From contig CAWGGS010000030.1 of NCBI GenBank assembly GCA_963822095.1, positions 5,318 through 69,317 of the forward strand: a stretch of DNA of 64,000 nucleotides, given 5' to 3'. Source of the stretch: CAWGGS01 sp963822095 (GTDB lineage: Bacteria; Desulfobacterota; Desulfobulbia; Desulfobulbales; Desulfocapsaceae). Numbering within the stretch: the first letter of the stretch is position 1; each line of letters starts with the position of its first letter. The translations under genes and the position numbers were made by a program. The notes under the pieces are model-generated. The model saw only the letters and a program-made list of their open reading frames with translations. It searched no databases and was not told the DNA's origin. Shown here piece after piece: positions 44,633-54,166 of the stretch.

Positions 44633-44783
44633 TTTCTTCTCTCGTGTGTTGAAGGTGTAGGTTGATCGGTATTCGAAAAGTATAATGAACTATAAAAGAA
44701 ATTATAAAAAAATATACCAATGAGCGTTTGAGCTTTGTGTCTCTGGTCCAAAAATTGTCTTCCAGATCTAAGATTCCGAATGC

Positions 44784-45185
44784 TCAGTCATACTTTATGT
44801 ATTCGAACCGTGGATCGTCAGGGGTTCCCTCCAACGGTGAACCGTCGATGAGTTTAGGGTGCCACATCACCACCTCCTCGATCTTTTTAGCAAGCGCAAA
44901 ATCCTTTTCCGTGATCCCTTTGGCAGAGTGGTTCGTCAGTTTCACGATTACGAAGGCGTACGAAACTGTCAGATCAGGATGATGCCACGCGGCTTCGGCA
45001 AGGTGTCCGACCGTGTTTACCACCATCAATGTACCTTTCCAGCCGGAAGTCTTATACTTTCGGCAAATCCATCCATCTTCGAAATACCATTTCGGCAATT
45101 CTTCGGTAAGACGTGCAGTAATCTCATCGACCGGGTACACCTCGTCTGCGGTCCTCTTGTTCCAACCAGTCATGATTTTGTCCAT
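44784..45185 (-). CDS. Pterin-4a-carbinolamine dehydratase family protein
   Basis: A 133-residue protein with the family pattern LPKWYFEDGWICRKYK, VGHLAEAAWHHPDLTVSYAFVIVKLTNHSAKGITEKDFALAKKIE. The HHPD and NH...GIT..D motifs carry the conserved histidines. Classic members dehydrate 4a-hydroxytetrahydrobiopterin. In bacteria without aromatic amino acid hydroxylase they may serve molybdopterin recycling, which would suit this molybdoenzyme-rich neighbourhood, but that is inference. The N-terminal extension is slightly long. Confidence 0.82.
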   Translation of the reverse strand: MDKIMTGWNKRTADEVYPVDEITARLTEELPKWYFEDGWICRKYKTSGWKGTLMVVNTVGHLAEAAWHHPDLTVSYAFVIVKLTNHSAKGITEKDFALAKKIEEVVMWHPKLIDGSPLEGTPDDPRFEYIKYD

Positions 45186-45253
45186 TAGCTTTGAAAATTG
45201 ATTCCGCCGAAACTGTTTGGCTCCGGAAGTCGAGGGGAGATATCAGCCGCGGT

Positions 45254-45583
45254 TTAGAAATCGAGTTGTTCGGCAGTTACCCCCATGGCCTTGGCTATTT
45301 TTTTAAGGCTGGCACGGCGCGGTCTGGTGCTGTTTTCCATCTGGGCGTAGGCTCCCTGGGTCATGTTTGCCCTTGCTGCAACCTCGGCCTGGGTGAACCC
45401 GAGGTGCTCACGCCAGGCGCGCATCGGCGACCAATCGTGATCGAAGGTAAGATTGACAATTTCGTTGGGGACAAGATTTTCCTGACGGTCACGACTAGCC
45501 AGCCAGTCGGCATAAGGTAGCACCACAAAGGCGGGGTTACCGTTGCGGTCGTGGATAATCTGGATATCAGAATGAACGTTCAC
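45254..45583 (-). CDS. XRE-family antitoxin of a RelE-type pair, orphaned
   Basis: A 109-residue protein. The N-terminal part (GNPAFVVLPYADWLASRD) matches the dimerisation end of antitoxins paired with RelE toxins. The C-terminal XRE helix-turn-helix is REHLGFTQAEVAARANMTQGAYAQMENS. It starts at GTG 45583, overlapping the end of a broken toxin gene by 17 bases, the usual arrangement. Since the toxin is inactivated, this gene remains as a solitary repressor-like protein. Confidence 0.85.
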   Translation of the reverse strand: MNVHSDIQIIHDRNGNPAFVVLPYADWLASRDRQENLVPNEIVNLTFDHDWSPMRAWREHLGFTQAEVAARANMTQGAYAQMENSTRPRRASLKKIAKAMGVTAEQLDF

Positions 45584-45820
45584 CGCGTTTCCTTACCTCC
45601 TGGATTTCGACGATGCACACCTCGCCGTCATAGTCGAACAGCCCCCCTAACGACTGCCCCGTAACCGATAGCAGTACCGTTGATCGGTCAGGGCCTTCAC
45701 TCCCCGGCAACCGGGCATGCCAGACAAAGCATCGGCGGCGAAACGGATCGTGGTGGTGTCCTAACGGTCGATCTTGCGCAGTTGCTTCAAAGCTTTGGTA
45801 TACCTTTTAATAGCATTCAT
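45567..45820 (-). pseudogene. Broken RelE/ParE-family toxin
   Basis: The minus-strand reading from ATG 45820 gives MNAIKRYTKALKQLRKIDR, then stop TAG, then IRFAADALSGMPGCRGVKALTDQRYCYRLRGSR and another stop. After a frame change it continues as LFDYDGEVCIVEIQEVRKRGE. This is the full RelE order (YRLR..., LFDYDGEV, EIQEVRKR) with two nonsense codons and one indel, so no active toxin can be made. The intact antitoxin follows. Confidence 0.85.
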
Positions 45821-46075
45821 ACGTTAACAATATACGTTTTTATAAGAATAAATCAAGTGGCTATTGGAGACAGCCCGTTACCAAATATCATATCAATATC
45901 GTTCAACTACCATTTAAGATTTGCTCTGGCAGTACTATGCGACTACCATCCCTAATCATAGAAGATTATTCCTGAGTGCGCCTCATCGCCAGTGATGACC
46001 AATCCTGCATTTTTTATGGTATCATAACCTGTAGGCAATTCCGGCTATTTCTCAATTCTACAGGAGGTGTATTAT

Positions 46076-46490
46076 GAAAGTTTCGCAGGCAGTCGATTTC
46101 CATCTGCAGTATCACCGGGCCAATTCCCAAAAAAGATACTGCCAAAACCTGTGAGTTCGTCTTTTTCCGTTTCATTGTTCGATTTGGCGATCGGGATTTA
46201 GCCAGTATACCACAGGAACAGGTTTATGCTGGAACTCATGGCCCGGGGAGGAATGAGTGAGTTCGTGAAGGCCTATGAAATCGGCAACAATGACCGGATT
46301 TTTCCCATTTCTTATGTCGCCGCATGGTCTATGGTCAAGAAATCCGGAATTCTGGTCAATATTGAGTTGCGTCCACATGATCTCGGCGCCATGCAGCAAC
46401 ATATGCATCGAGGTCCGAAACCCCGATTGAAATTGTCAGCAAGGTCCTTTTGCGGCATGCTGACAATAGCTGTCTGTCTCAGAGCACTGC
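46076..46490 (+). pseudogene. Fossil tyrosine recombinase (phage-type integrase)
   Basis: The remnant is spread over three frames. It opens MKVSQAVDFHLQYHRANSQK. After a frame change it reads KDTAKTCEFVFFRFIVRFGDRDLASI. Then come MLELMARGG, an internal deletion, and NDRIFPISYVAAWSMVKKSG, VNIELRPHDL. A last shift gives RHAATYASRSETPIEIVSKVLLRHADNS. These are the N-terminal SAM-like and C-terminal catalytic parts (R-H-x-x-A...LRHA) of a tyrosine integrase with the middle missing and the Tyr end lost. With the broken relE next door it marks an old mobile element. Confidence 0.8.
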
Positions 46491-46664
46491 GATAAGATCG
46501 GAATTTGACTTACCTGTGAAAAAGATGGATACTCAAAGAGTATCAGAACATGAAAAGTTTGTACTTCAAATACAAACACAACACATCGAATACAAAAGTG
46601 AGACTTTCATCATCGTCTTCATATCTGTGGAATATCCTTACCTATCAATGAAAAGGTTGAAAAT

Positions 46665-47852
46665 ATGACTCCCCCGAAAGTAGTTTCTATTGACGATAAT
46701 CCCGATAGTATGGCCCAGCCCAATAAACGCGTCAATGCTGAGCCGCGTTTGAAAGTCCGTCAAGGTAAATCCACGAACATCGATCCCCAGGAGGCAGTCC
46801 GAGAACTGGCAGCCCAAATTGAACAGCCGAACACCCGGGTATGCCTGGTGTTCTTCTCCGATGAATACGATCCTCAACAACTTGGACTGGCATTGAAGGA
46901 ATATCTTCCCGGCCCCGTTATCGGCTGTTCGACAGCCGGGCAACTCTCTGAGACGGGCTTCCAGCGTGGTGGTATTTCAGGCGCCTCACTGGCTGGTGAC
47001 GAGCTTTCAGCTGTTCCCTATCTGATCCACCCCCTTTCCACACAGGCTGACCAGATTGCCGAAATAGCAAGAGATATCCAGGAACGACTTTCTCATACCC
47101 CATTACCAGCGTTTGGTTTTTTGCTGGTAGATGGACTATCGATGAAAGAAGAGCCCCTGATTTCAGCTCTGTATATGGCACTTGGCAATGTCCCTATTTT
47201 CGGCGGTTCAGCCGGCGATAGTCTGAAATTCAAAGAAACTTTCGTGTATTTCGATGGTGAGTTGTTGCAGGATGCGGCAGTCTTCACCCTGTTTTCAACC
47301 TCCTTGCCATTTCATATTTTCAAACACCAGCATTTCCTGCCCACCTCCATCAGGCTTGTAGTCACAGCCGCAGACCCCGATAAACGTCTGGTCAAAGAGA
47401 TCAACGGGGAACCGGCTGCAGAGGCCTACGCTCAATTGATTGGGACAACCATCGATCAACTCGATTCCGCCGTATTCTCCCGGAACCCTCTGATGCTTCG
47501 CATCGGCAACGATTACTATGTTCGGTCAATCTCCAATGTCGAATCGGGTGGAGGTCTGAAATTTCTCTGTGCCATCGATGCCGGGCTTGTACTCACCATT
47601 GGACGGGGAGATTCTGCGATTGAATCCCTGGATCGTGACCTGCAAAAGATGAAACAGGAAATGGGCGTTCCGGCGGTGATTATCGGCTGTGACTGTATTC
47701 TCAGACGGCTTGAAATGGAGGAGCAAGGGATCGATGACAGTATAGGCCGGCTGCTGGCCAAGAGCAAAGTCGTGGGGTTCAGCACCTACGGCGAGCAGAT
47801 TAATTCCGTGCATGTCAACCAAACGTTCACTGGAGTCGCGATAGCTGGTTAA
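46665..47852 (+). CDS. FIST-domain sensor protein
   Basis: A 395-residue cytoplasmic protein with FIST_N (LVFFSDEYDPQQLGLALKEYLPGPVIGCSTAGQLSETGFQRGG, GFLLVDGLSMKEEPL, VPIFGGSAGDS) and FIST_C (EINGEPAAEAYAQLIG, GVPAVIIGCDCILRRLEM, VGFSTYGEQI). FIST modules are presumed small-ligand sensors that work with two-component proteins. Consistently, a soluble histidine kinase follows 15 bases later and a receiver-HDOD protein comes after that. Confidence 0.92.
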   Translation: MTPPKVVSIDDNPDSMAQPNKRVNAEPRLKVRQGKSTNIDPQEAVRELAAQIEQPNTRVCLVFFSDEYDPQQLGLALKEYLPGPVIGCSTAGQLSETGFQRGGISGASLAGDELSAVPYLIHPLSTQADQIAEIARDIQERLSHTPLPAFGFLLVDGLSMKEEPLISALYMALGNVPIFGGSAGDSLKFKETFVYFDGELLQDAAVFTLFSTSLPFHIFKHQHFLPTSIRLVVTAADPDKRLVKEINGEPAAEAYAQLIGTTIDQLDSAVFSRNPLMLRIGNDYYVRSISNVESGGGLKFLCAIDAGLVLTIGRGDSAIESLDRDLQKMKQEMGVPAVIIGCDCILRRLEMEEQGIDDSIGRLLAKSKVVGFSTYGEQINSVHVNQTFTGVAIAG

Positions 47853-47867
47853 ATCACGAGCTTTCCC

Positions 47868-48932
47868 ATGAGCCAACAAGACGATAGCGCTGCTACAAAG
47901 CTTCAAGCAAAATTGAAGGCGCAGCAGAAGACCATAGAGGCCCTCATGAACGCTGCAGAGCAGCGCACTTCGGAAGGGGCATCCTCAATGGAACTGCTTT
48001 CACAGAACCTGAATCTGGAGCGGGTTGTTCAGCAGAAGACCGAAATCCTGCAGCGACAAGGTGAGAAATTGAAGAAAGCCTTGCATGATCTGCAACTCAC
48101 CCAGACACGGTTGCTCCAAGCCCAGAAACTTGAGTCAGTGGGCCAGCTGGCAGCAGGAATTGCTCACGAGATCAATACACCGGCTCAGTTCATCGGTTCC
48201 AACATCGATTTTCTCAAAGAATCCTTTGGCGATGTTACGAGTTTGATCAACGCCTTAAAGAAATTGCTGCAAGCGATTACACAAGGATCCGCAATTTCTG
48301 AGATAAGCCGGGAGGCAGAAAAACTGCTAGTGGAACTTGACTGGGATTACCTGGAAGACGAGATTCCCAATGCAATTCTCCAATCCAAAGAGGGAATCAA
48401 ACGAGTCACCTCCATTGTTCAGGCGATGAAGGAATTTTCCCACCCCGGCAGCAAGGAAAAGACATATTACGATCTGAATAAAATCATTGAAACCACGATT
48501 ACCGTTGCCAGCAATGAATGGAAATATTGCGCTGAAATAGAGACCCATCTTGATCCAAATCTTCCGCAGGTTTTTTGCCTTGCCGATGAAATCGGCCAGG
48601 TTTTTCTCAATATCCTGATTAATGCCTCCCATGCTATTGCCGAAAAAAATGCTGACAAAACCGAAAAAGGGGTCATCACCGTATCCACCCGGCACTTCCC
48701 TGGGCATGTCGAGATCTGCATAGAAGACACGGGGGGCGGCATCCCGGAAAATATTCAGGCAAAAGTCTTCGATCCTTTTTTTACCACGAAAGGCGTCGGG
48801 AAAGGAACAGGTCAGGGCCTGGCTATCTCGCACGATGTCATTGAAAAAAAACACAATGGTTCTATCAGTCTTACCTCAGAGATGGGAAAGGGAACCGGTT
48901 TCACAATACGATTACCTATAACAGAAAGGTGA
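47868..48932 (+). CDS. Soluble histidine kinase partnered with FIST protein
   Basis: A 354-residue kinase with no membrane helix. A long coiled coil (about residues 10-95) leads into the phospho-His box QLAAGIAHEINTPAQFIGSN and a HATPase domain (NILINASHAI, CIEDTGGGIPENI, FFTTKGVGKGTGQGLAISHDVI). Input probably comes from the FIST protein encoded just upstream. Output likely goes to the receiver of the HDOD protein downstream. In many FIST loci the same order is seen. Confidence 0.92.
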   Translation: MSQQDDSAATKLQAKLKAQQKTIEALMNAAEQRTSEGASSMELLSQNLNLERVVQQKTEILQRQGEKLKKALHDLQLTQTRLLQAQKLESVGQLAAGIAHEINTPAQFIGSNIDFLKESFGDVTSLINALKKLLQAITQGSAISEISREAEKLLVELDWDYLEDEIPNAILQSKEGIKRVTSIVQAMKEFSHPGSKEKTYYDLNKIIETTITVASNEWKYCAEIETHLDPNLPQVFCLADEIGQVFLNILINASHAIAEKNADKTEKGVITVSTRHFPGHVEICIEDTGGGIPENIQAKVFDPFFTTKGVGKGTGQGLAISHDVIEKKHNGSISLTSEMGKGTGFTIRLPITER

Positions 48933-49148
48933 ATACGTTAGTACCAATCGGCCGTACCATGAGAAGGGGCAATCAAGGGGGTGAATTCTGTGATACAGCC
49001 TTTGTGATGCTCACTTCCCCCTGTTCATGCCGGGAGGCCGTCGGCAGAATTTTTCTGGCAGGTCATCGTACGGGAATTGTGTGCTGGTCCGCTCCTGGGA
49101 ATGTTCTGACTTCCAAAACTGAGCATCTTGTGTAAGGAAAAGAAAATC

Positions 49149-50369
49149 ATGGATAAAAGAAGGATTTTGTTTGTCGATGACGAGCGCAATATCCTCGATG
49201 GGCTCCGACGTATGCTCCGGTCTATGCGCAAAGAGTATGAGTTGTGCTTTGCGGAAAATGCGATAGATGCTCTGAAAATGATGGAACAGGAAGAATTTGA
49301 TGTGGTGGTCTCTGATATGCGTATGCCTGGTATGGATGGCGCAGACCTTTTAGCGGTAGTCTTAGAAAAATATCCGCACTCCATCCGGATTATGCTAACC
49401 GGGCAGGCAGATGAGGAATCGACCTTACGGACCATCGGGATAGTCCATCAGTTCCTGGCAAAACCATGCGATCCCGAAAAACTGAAAGTCATACTTTTCA
49501 GGGCCAGTGCACTGCATAGGCTTATGATCGACGGCAAACTCAAGGACATCATCTCGAGTATTGATACCCTTCCAAGTCTTCCCAGTGTCTATGCAAAATT
49601 GCAGAAAAAGTTAAGGGAACCAGAGGCATCTTTGGATGATGTCGGAGAGATAATCAGCCAAGACATTGCAATGACTGCAAAGATCCTGCAACTCGTGAAT
49701 TCTGCATTTTTTGGTCTCTACCAGAAGGTTGAAAGCCCAGCCAGGGCAGTCAAACTCCTTGGCCTTGACACCATCAAGGCTTTGGTTCTCATCTCTCAGA
49801 TTTTTTCCGAAAGAACGATTCCACAGGATCTCTTTTCAGCTCAGTCTCTTTGGAGGCATAGTATGACCGTTGGGGCACTTGCAAAAATGATTGCCGAGAG
49901 TGAAACCGACGAAAAAAATATAATCGACAACAGCTATGTTGCTGGAGTCCTCCATGATATCGGCAAGCTTATCCTGGTTTCCGAGATGGAGTCATATTAC
50001 AGGGAAGCTCTGCTCCTGGCCCGGCAGGAAAAGATATCACTTCGCCAAGCAGAACAAGAGGTATTCAATGCAACCCACTGCGATATGGGAGCATATCTTA
50101 TGGGATTGTGGGGCTTTCAAAGCGATATCGTGGAGGCGATAGGCTTTCACCATCAGTTGGGTGAATACCCGGCTTATACTTTCTCCCCAGCACTGGCCGT
50201 TCACATCGCCAATGCGATGTACTATAAATTCAATAAAGATGAAGTGATTGGCGCCGTGCCTGAATTCAATGAAGAATATCTTCAAAAAATCGGTATGGGC
50301 GATAAGCTGCAGAAATGGCAAGACCTCTGTTTTGTGTATATGGAACAACACAAAAATGAACAACTATGA
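49149..50369 (+). CDS. Receiver-HDOD response regulator
   Basis: A 406-residue protein. The receiver (ILFVDDERNILDGLRRML; phospho-Asp in DVVVSDMRMPGMDG; KP in HQFLAKPCD) is followed by an HDOD domain (IDTLPSLPSVYAKLQ, ISQDIAMTAKILQLVNSAFFG, VAGVLHDIGKLILVSE, HHQLGEYP). HDOD proteins regulate downstream signalling, e.g. motility or c-di-GMP, often without hydrolase activity. Start ATG 49149 follows AAGGAAAAG. The 216 bases before it contain only a weak 68-codon frame. Confidence 0.93.
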   Translation: MDKRRILFVDDERNILDGLRRMLRSMRKEYELCFAENAIDALKMMEQEEFDVVVSDMRMPGMDGADLLAVVLEKYPHSIRIMLTGQADEESTLRTIGIVHQFLAKPCDPEKLKVILFRASALHRLMIDGKLKDIISSIDTLPSLPSVYAKLQKKLREPEASLDDVGEIISQDIAMTAKILQLVNSAFFGLYQKVESPARAVKLLGLDTIKALVLISQIFSERTIPQDLFSAQSLWRHSMTVGALAKMIAESETDEKNIIDNSYVAGVLHDIGKLILVSEMESYYREALLLARQEKISLRQAEQEVFNATHCDMGAYLMGLWGFQSDIVEAIGFHHQLGEYPAYTFSPALAVHIANAMYYKFNKDEVIGAVPEFNEEYLQKIGMGDKLQKWQDLCFVYMEQHKNEQL

Positions 50370-50451
50370 TATGCATCCAAAGGGTGAAAATGGTTTTGTG
50401 GTGAGAGTTAGTACCCTATAACAACATTGAGGACTTATTTGAAATGGGTAA

Positions 50452-50694
50452 ATGGAACTGAAAAATTTACTAAAAACATACAAAGGCTGCAGTGTTAGGG
50501 AGTTGCTTCAGATATTTGAAGAACTGCGAACGCCGACACGGACAAAAGCACCGAAAGAAAAAATATCGGCAATGTGCAACCTGGTCCGAGAATATCACTT
50601 AACACCCGAACGCCAATTGATAGGGAATATGATTTTTTTTTTGTATAATACGTTCCGACTTTTCCAATTTCACAATACTGTATTAGTCGATTAA
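50452..50694 (+). CDS. Possible small unknown protein, 80 aa
   Basis: MELKNLLKTYKGCSVRELLQ and following helices look protein-like (charged, amphipathic), but the C-terminus turns hydrophobic and AT-rich (MIFFLYNTFRLFQFHN). I see no family and no ribosome site. It may be a remnant; the neighbourhood contains several. Confidence 0.3.
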   Translation: MELKNLLKTYKGCSVRELLQIFEELRTPTRTKAPKEKISAMCNLVREYHLTPERQLIGNMIFFLYNTFRLFQFHNTVLVD

Positions 50695-50784
50695 AACGAT
50701 TTGTTTTCTTGTGAAAGTCTACCGATGAGCATTTGATAAATCCAAGAGATGTATCGTGGCATGAACTACTGACCGAGAGATCTC

Positions 50785-51059
50785 ATGGATATTTTTATAG
50801 CCAGGCAACCAATTTTTAATGCACACAAACGGTTATTTGGCTATGAACTCCTGTATCGGGGGGACGAAGACCTCAACTCTTGCTACCGCCAGTGGCAACA
50901 AGGCTACGACGAGCGTGCTTTCAAGCGCTTTTTTAACTGAAGGGATAGATAAAATCAGCGGTTTTCGCGCCTGTTTTATCAATTTTACTCGCGAATTACT
51001 GTTACAAAATCTTCCTTTTTCATTTCCGAAGACACTGAGAGGAAGAATTGAGGTTTTAC
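50785..51059 (+). pseudogene. Remnant of an EAL-HDOD protein
   Basis: From ATG 50785 the sequence reads MDIFIARQPIFNAHKRLFGY and ELLYRG, the classic start of EAL-HDOD (YuxH-type) proteins. Another frame carries on with TTSVLSSAFLTEGIDKISG and FRACFINFTRELLLQNLPF, which matches the next part of the same family. The rest, including HDOD, is missing. The fragment runs into the LysE gene and creates a false N-terminal extension for it. Confidence 0.8.
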
Positions 51060-51067
51060 TGATCACC

Positions 51068-51703
51068 ATGTTCACAATTTTTATTTCATCTTTTGTAATT
51101 GCACTGTCCGGGGCTCTAATGCCAGGGCCACTGCTGACTGCGACGATTATTCAAAGCACGCAGCGTGGGTTCATCACCGGACCACTCATGATTGCCGGTC
51201 ATGCCATTCTGGAATTGGGACTCGTCATTGCTCTTTTGATGGGACTGGCGCCGTTTCTTCAGCAGCCGGAGGTTTTTGTTGCAACCGCCCTTGCCGGAGC
51301 AGTGACCCTTCTTTGGATGGCTTTCGGCATGTTCCGAACCCTGCCTTCTCTGCACCTGTCCTGGGAGGGAAATCAAAAGCGACTGAATCATCCGGTGGTG
51401 AGCGGTATAGTATTGAGCGTCTCCAATCCTTATTGGATCATCTGGTGGGCAACCATCGGTCTAGGATATATTATCTATTCAAAGCAGTTTGGTTTTTGGG
51501 GTGTTGTCATTTTCTTCGCAGGCCATATTCTGGCAGACTTAGCATGGTATTCACTCATTTCGGCAACGGTTGCCAGGGGTAAACATTTTCTGACGGATCG
51601 TCTTTACCGCGGTCTTATTGCTATCTGTGCTGCCTTTCTTGTAGTGTTTGCCGGGTATTTCGTTTACTCGGGATTCATCAAGCTTAATACTCTTATTTCT
51701 TAA
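51068..51703 (+). CDS. LysE-family amino acid exporter-like protein
   Basis: A 211-residue six-helix membrane protein. The N-terminus MFTIFISSFVIALSGALMPGPLLTATI contains the LysE PGP motif. Further helices include LIAGHAILELGLVIALLMG-like and SNPYWIIWWATIGLGYI, another family landmark. I choose ATG 51068 because everything upstream in this frame belongs to the EAL-HDOD fossil. Substrate unknown (amino acid or related metabolite efflux). Confidence 0.87.
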   Translation: MFTIFISSFVIALSGALMPGPLLTATIIQSTQRGFITGPLMIAGHAILELGLVIALLMGLAPFLQQPEVFVATALAGAVTLLWMAFGMFRTLPSLHLSWEGNQKRLNHPVVSGIVLSVSNPYWIIWWATIGLGYIIYSKQFGFWGVVIFFAGHILADLAWYSLISATVARGKHFLTDRLYRGLIAICAAFLVVFAGYFVYSGFIKLNTLIS

Positions 51704-52598
51704 CGAAAATTATTTTTTCGAGAATATGCTTTGCCTTTTTACATAGCAGTTTTAAGGAAAACAACCCCCAATTGGTTTTAGCTCATCTTCTACAGTTGAA
51801 AATAAATAATTCTGTAATCACAAAACAATACGACACACGAAAAAAGTGTTGGCGCTACTCGGTGGTTGGCCTACTTTCCGGGGCGGGATTTTCACCCGCT
51901 GAACCACACAACCATACCCGGCCACACTCCACCTATTTCCACTAGAGTTGACTTAGACACAGACCAACGGTTACGATTGAAAAGTCTGATTTTAACCATT
52001 TTTATCTCTACCGGAACAAAAGATTACTACTACCCAGGTTTCGATGACTCAGGAACATCTAAATGCAACAGATGTGCTCCCCCACAGAGGCTTGCCAATG
52101 GAAATCTTGTTGGTTTGAATTTTTTTCCTACCTAACTCCTGGTCCATTTTTTAGCTTGATTGGTAGCTGATTTTCCACTTAAGTGCTTGTTTAATTTTTC
52201 GGTACCACTTCTATCAATCTTCAAAATCTTCTCGAGAAGCATCTCTTTCATATGAGAAGGCTATTTCCTCGAGTAGCCTGCCGACATATGGATAAATATA
52301 ACGTATTCTCTCGGCACAATAACAGAATCTTCTGACTGCAGTAAGCCGTAAACTTCGCGAACACCTTTACTAAGTTCCTCTTTAATGATAAATTATTTTT
52401 AACGGTACCTTAGGCTAATAAAAGGACAAAACCTGTAGCCATTCGATTCACTAAGTTATCATTCGCATTCCCCTTATGATCTGTTGGGCAACCCGGTCTA
52501 AAGACGCTACGACTGTTCTGTCGCCACATCCTTATGGTCACCAATCTATCGGATAAAATTTGCCGCGTAACCTTAAGGCAAACTGGAAGGAGTGTTGG
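51704..52598. other. 895-base stretch without a recognised gene
   Basis: AT-rich with stops in all frames. A short plus frame (51866-52135) and a minus frame fragment near 52246-52400 (KEELSKGVREVYGLLQSEDS) are open but too short to place. At 52483-52530 a segment GGGCAACCCGGTCTAAAGACG resembles pieces of GEMM-type c-di-GMP riboswitches, but the parts are in the wrong order, so I do not call one. It is probably decayed DNA plus the leader of the next kinase gene. Confidence 0.4.
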
Positions 52599-54155
52599 AT
52601 GAGAACAAAAAACGAAATGCCAAAGGGCGGTATGAATAAGAGGTTTTCCATTAATATTGCCATTGTGGGCGGCGGCCGGGACTGCCGTTTTTTCCTCGAC
52701 CTGATCCATGATAATCCCTCTCCTATTTTTGACATCAAAATGCTGGGGGTGTTCGACAAAAATCCCAAGGCAAAGGGAATGCTGCTTGCCAAACAGATGG
52801 GGATATATACCACCGACAATCTCCACGATCTGCTGAAGATCGACCAGCTTGATAGTGTCCTGGAACTGACCGGCAAGCAGCATGTGCTCCATGAAATCAT
52901 CCGTTTAAGACCTAAAGGCGTCGGCGTCCTTGAGTTCAAAGACAACAAGATAGTGCGCAACTTCTTGGAAATGTTGAACCATCGGCTGAAGTCAACCGAA
53001 CAGATGCTCAATATCGAGAAGAAGTTTTCCAACTTATTGATCCGACAGAGCACAACATCCACTGTCATTATCAATACGGATTTCACCATTGTTTATGCCA
53101 ATCACGCCTATCTCAATACGGTGAAAAAGGCCAAGGAAAAGGTCATCGGCGCCCATTGCTATGAAATTTCCCACGGACTAAACACCCCCTGTTCGAGTGC
53201 CTTTCCCGGGGTGAAGTGCCCCATGCTTGAAACCCTGAGGACGGGCAAGGATGTCCATGTCATCCATGACCATCCGGGACCGGACGGTCAACAGATGTAC
53301 TGCGACCTGAGCACCCATCCGATCAAGAATGATGCCGGGGATGTCACACAGGTGATCGAGTTCTGGCGGGATGTTACCACTGAATTTTCGGACCGGTGGA
53401 ACAAGAAGGCCAAAGAATTCGAATCCAATATCCAGAAGATGATCCAGGAAGACCGGATGATCTCCCTGGGCAAGCTGGCGGCAAGCGCCGCCCATGAAAT
53501 CAACAACCCTATCCAGGGGCTTTTGACCTTCTGCGGGTATATGTTGGATGTGTTATCCGCCGGTCCCCTGGCAGAGGAGAACCTGGAAAAATTCAAAGGC
53601 CACCTGCAGCTCATGTCCACGGAACTGGAACGGTTGGGAAGTATCGTTTCCGGACTGCTTTCCTTTTCCCGGGAACAGGGAGTTGAACATACCCATGTCG
53701 ATGTTAACGAGGTTCTGAATGCGGCACTCTCACTGACCCGCCACAAGATGGAACTCGCAGATATCAGACTTACGATAGATCTGCATACGGCCCCGATCAT
53801 ACTTGAAGGGGATGTCAACCAGCTGCAGCAATGCTTTTTGAATCTGATTTTCAATGCCATCGAATCCATGCCTGATGGGGGGGTGCTGACGGTGACATCC
53901 CGGATGGACGGAACAGCGGATAAGGCCTGGTTCAACATCCGGGACACCGGGTATGGCATCCCGGAAGAGGTAAAGGATAAACTGTTCGATCCTTTTTTCA
54001 CCACAAAAGACGTGGGCAAAGGCACAGGACTGGGGCTGTCCATTGTCTACGGGGTAGTCAAAAATCACAGGGGAACGATAAAGGTCGACAGCCGGGAGGG
54101 GAAAGGCACCGCATTCACACTGACCTTTCCCGTGATTCCTTATGATAATCCTTAA
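52599..54155 (+). CDS. Soluble histidine kinase with N-terminal nucleotide-binding-like and PAS domains
   Basis: A 518-residue protein. Residues about 12-125 look like a dinucleotide-binding regulator fold (INIAIVGGGRDCRFFLDLIH, MLGVFDKNPKAKGMLLAKQMG, DSVLELTGK). A PAS domain follows (VIINTDFTIVYANHAYLNTV, with Cys-rich CSSAFPGVKCPM). Then come HisKA (KLAASAAHEINNPIQGLLTF) and HATPase (IRDTGYGIPEEV, GKGTGLGLSIV). There are no membrane segments. Start ATG 52599 lies behind AAGGAG. It is likely cognate to the sigma-54 activator that follows after 11 bases. The input may be a nucleotide or redox cofactor. Confidence 0.9.
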   Translation: MRTKNEMPKGGMNKRFSINIAIVGGGRDCRFFLDLIHDNPSPIFDIKMLGVFDKNPKAKGMLLAKQMGIYTTDNLHDLLKIDQLDSVLELTGKQHVLHEIIRLRPKGVGVLEFKDNKIVRNFLEMLNHRLKSTEQMLNIEKKFSNLLIRQSTTSTVIINTDFTIVYANHAYLNTVKKAKEKVIGAHCYEISHGLNTPCSSAFPGVKCPMLETLRTGKDVHVIHDHPGPDGQQMYCDLSTHPIKNDAGDVTQVIEFWRDVTTEFSDRWNKKAKEFESNIQKMIQEDRMISLGKLAASAAHEINNPIQGLLTFCGYMLDVLSAGPLAEENLEKFKGHLQLMSTELERLGSIVSGLLSFSREQGVEHTHVDVNEVLNAALSLTRHKMELADIRLTIDLHTAPIILEGDVNQLQQCFLNLIFNAIESMPDGGVLTVTSRMDGTADKAWFNIRDTGYGIPEEVKDKLFDPFFTTKDVGKGTGLGLSIVYGVVKNHRGTIKVDSREGKGTAFTLTFPVIPYDNP

Positions 54156-54166
54156 GGGGGGAGAGC

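Noticed and set aside
48929..49135. 68-codon frame between the FIST-linked kinase and receiver-HDOD genes
   Set aside because: It overlaps the kinase stop, but the sequence (Cys/Gly/Arg mix) does not look like a protein and has no ribosome site.
51866..52135. 89-codon plus-strand frame
   Set aside because: No start signal and no family; it is in AT-rich decayed DNA.
52440..52560. Possible GEMM-type c-di-GMP riboswitch before the PAS kinase
   Set aside because: GGGCAACCC and GGTCTAAAG fragments are present, but the order and the conserved stem-loops do not fit the class on either strand.
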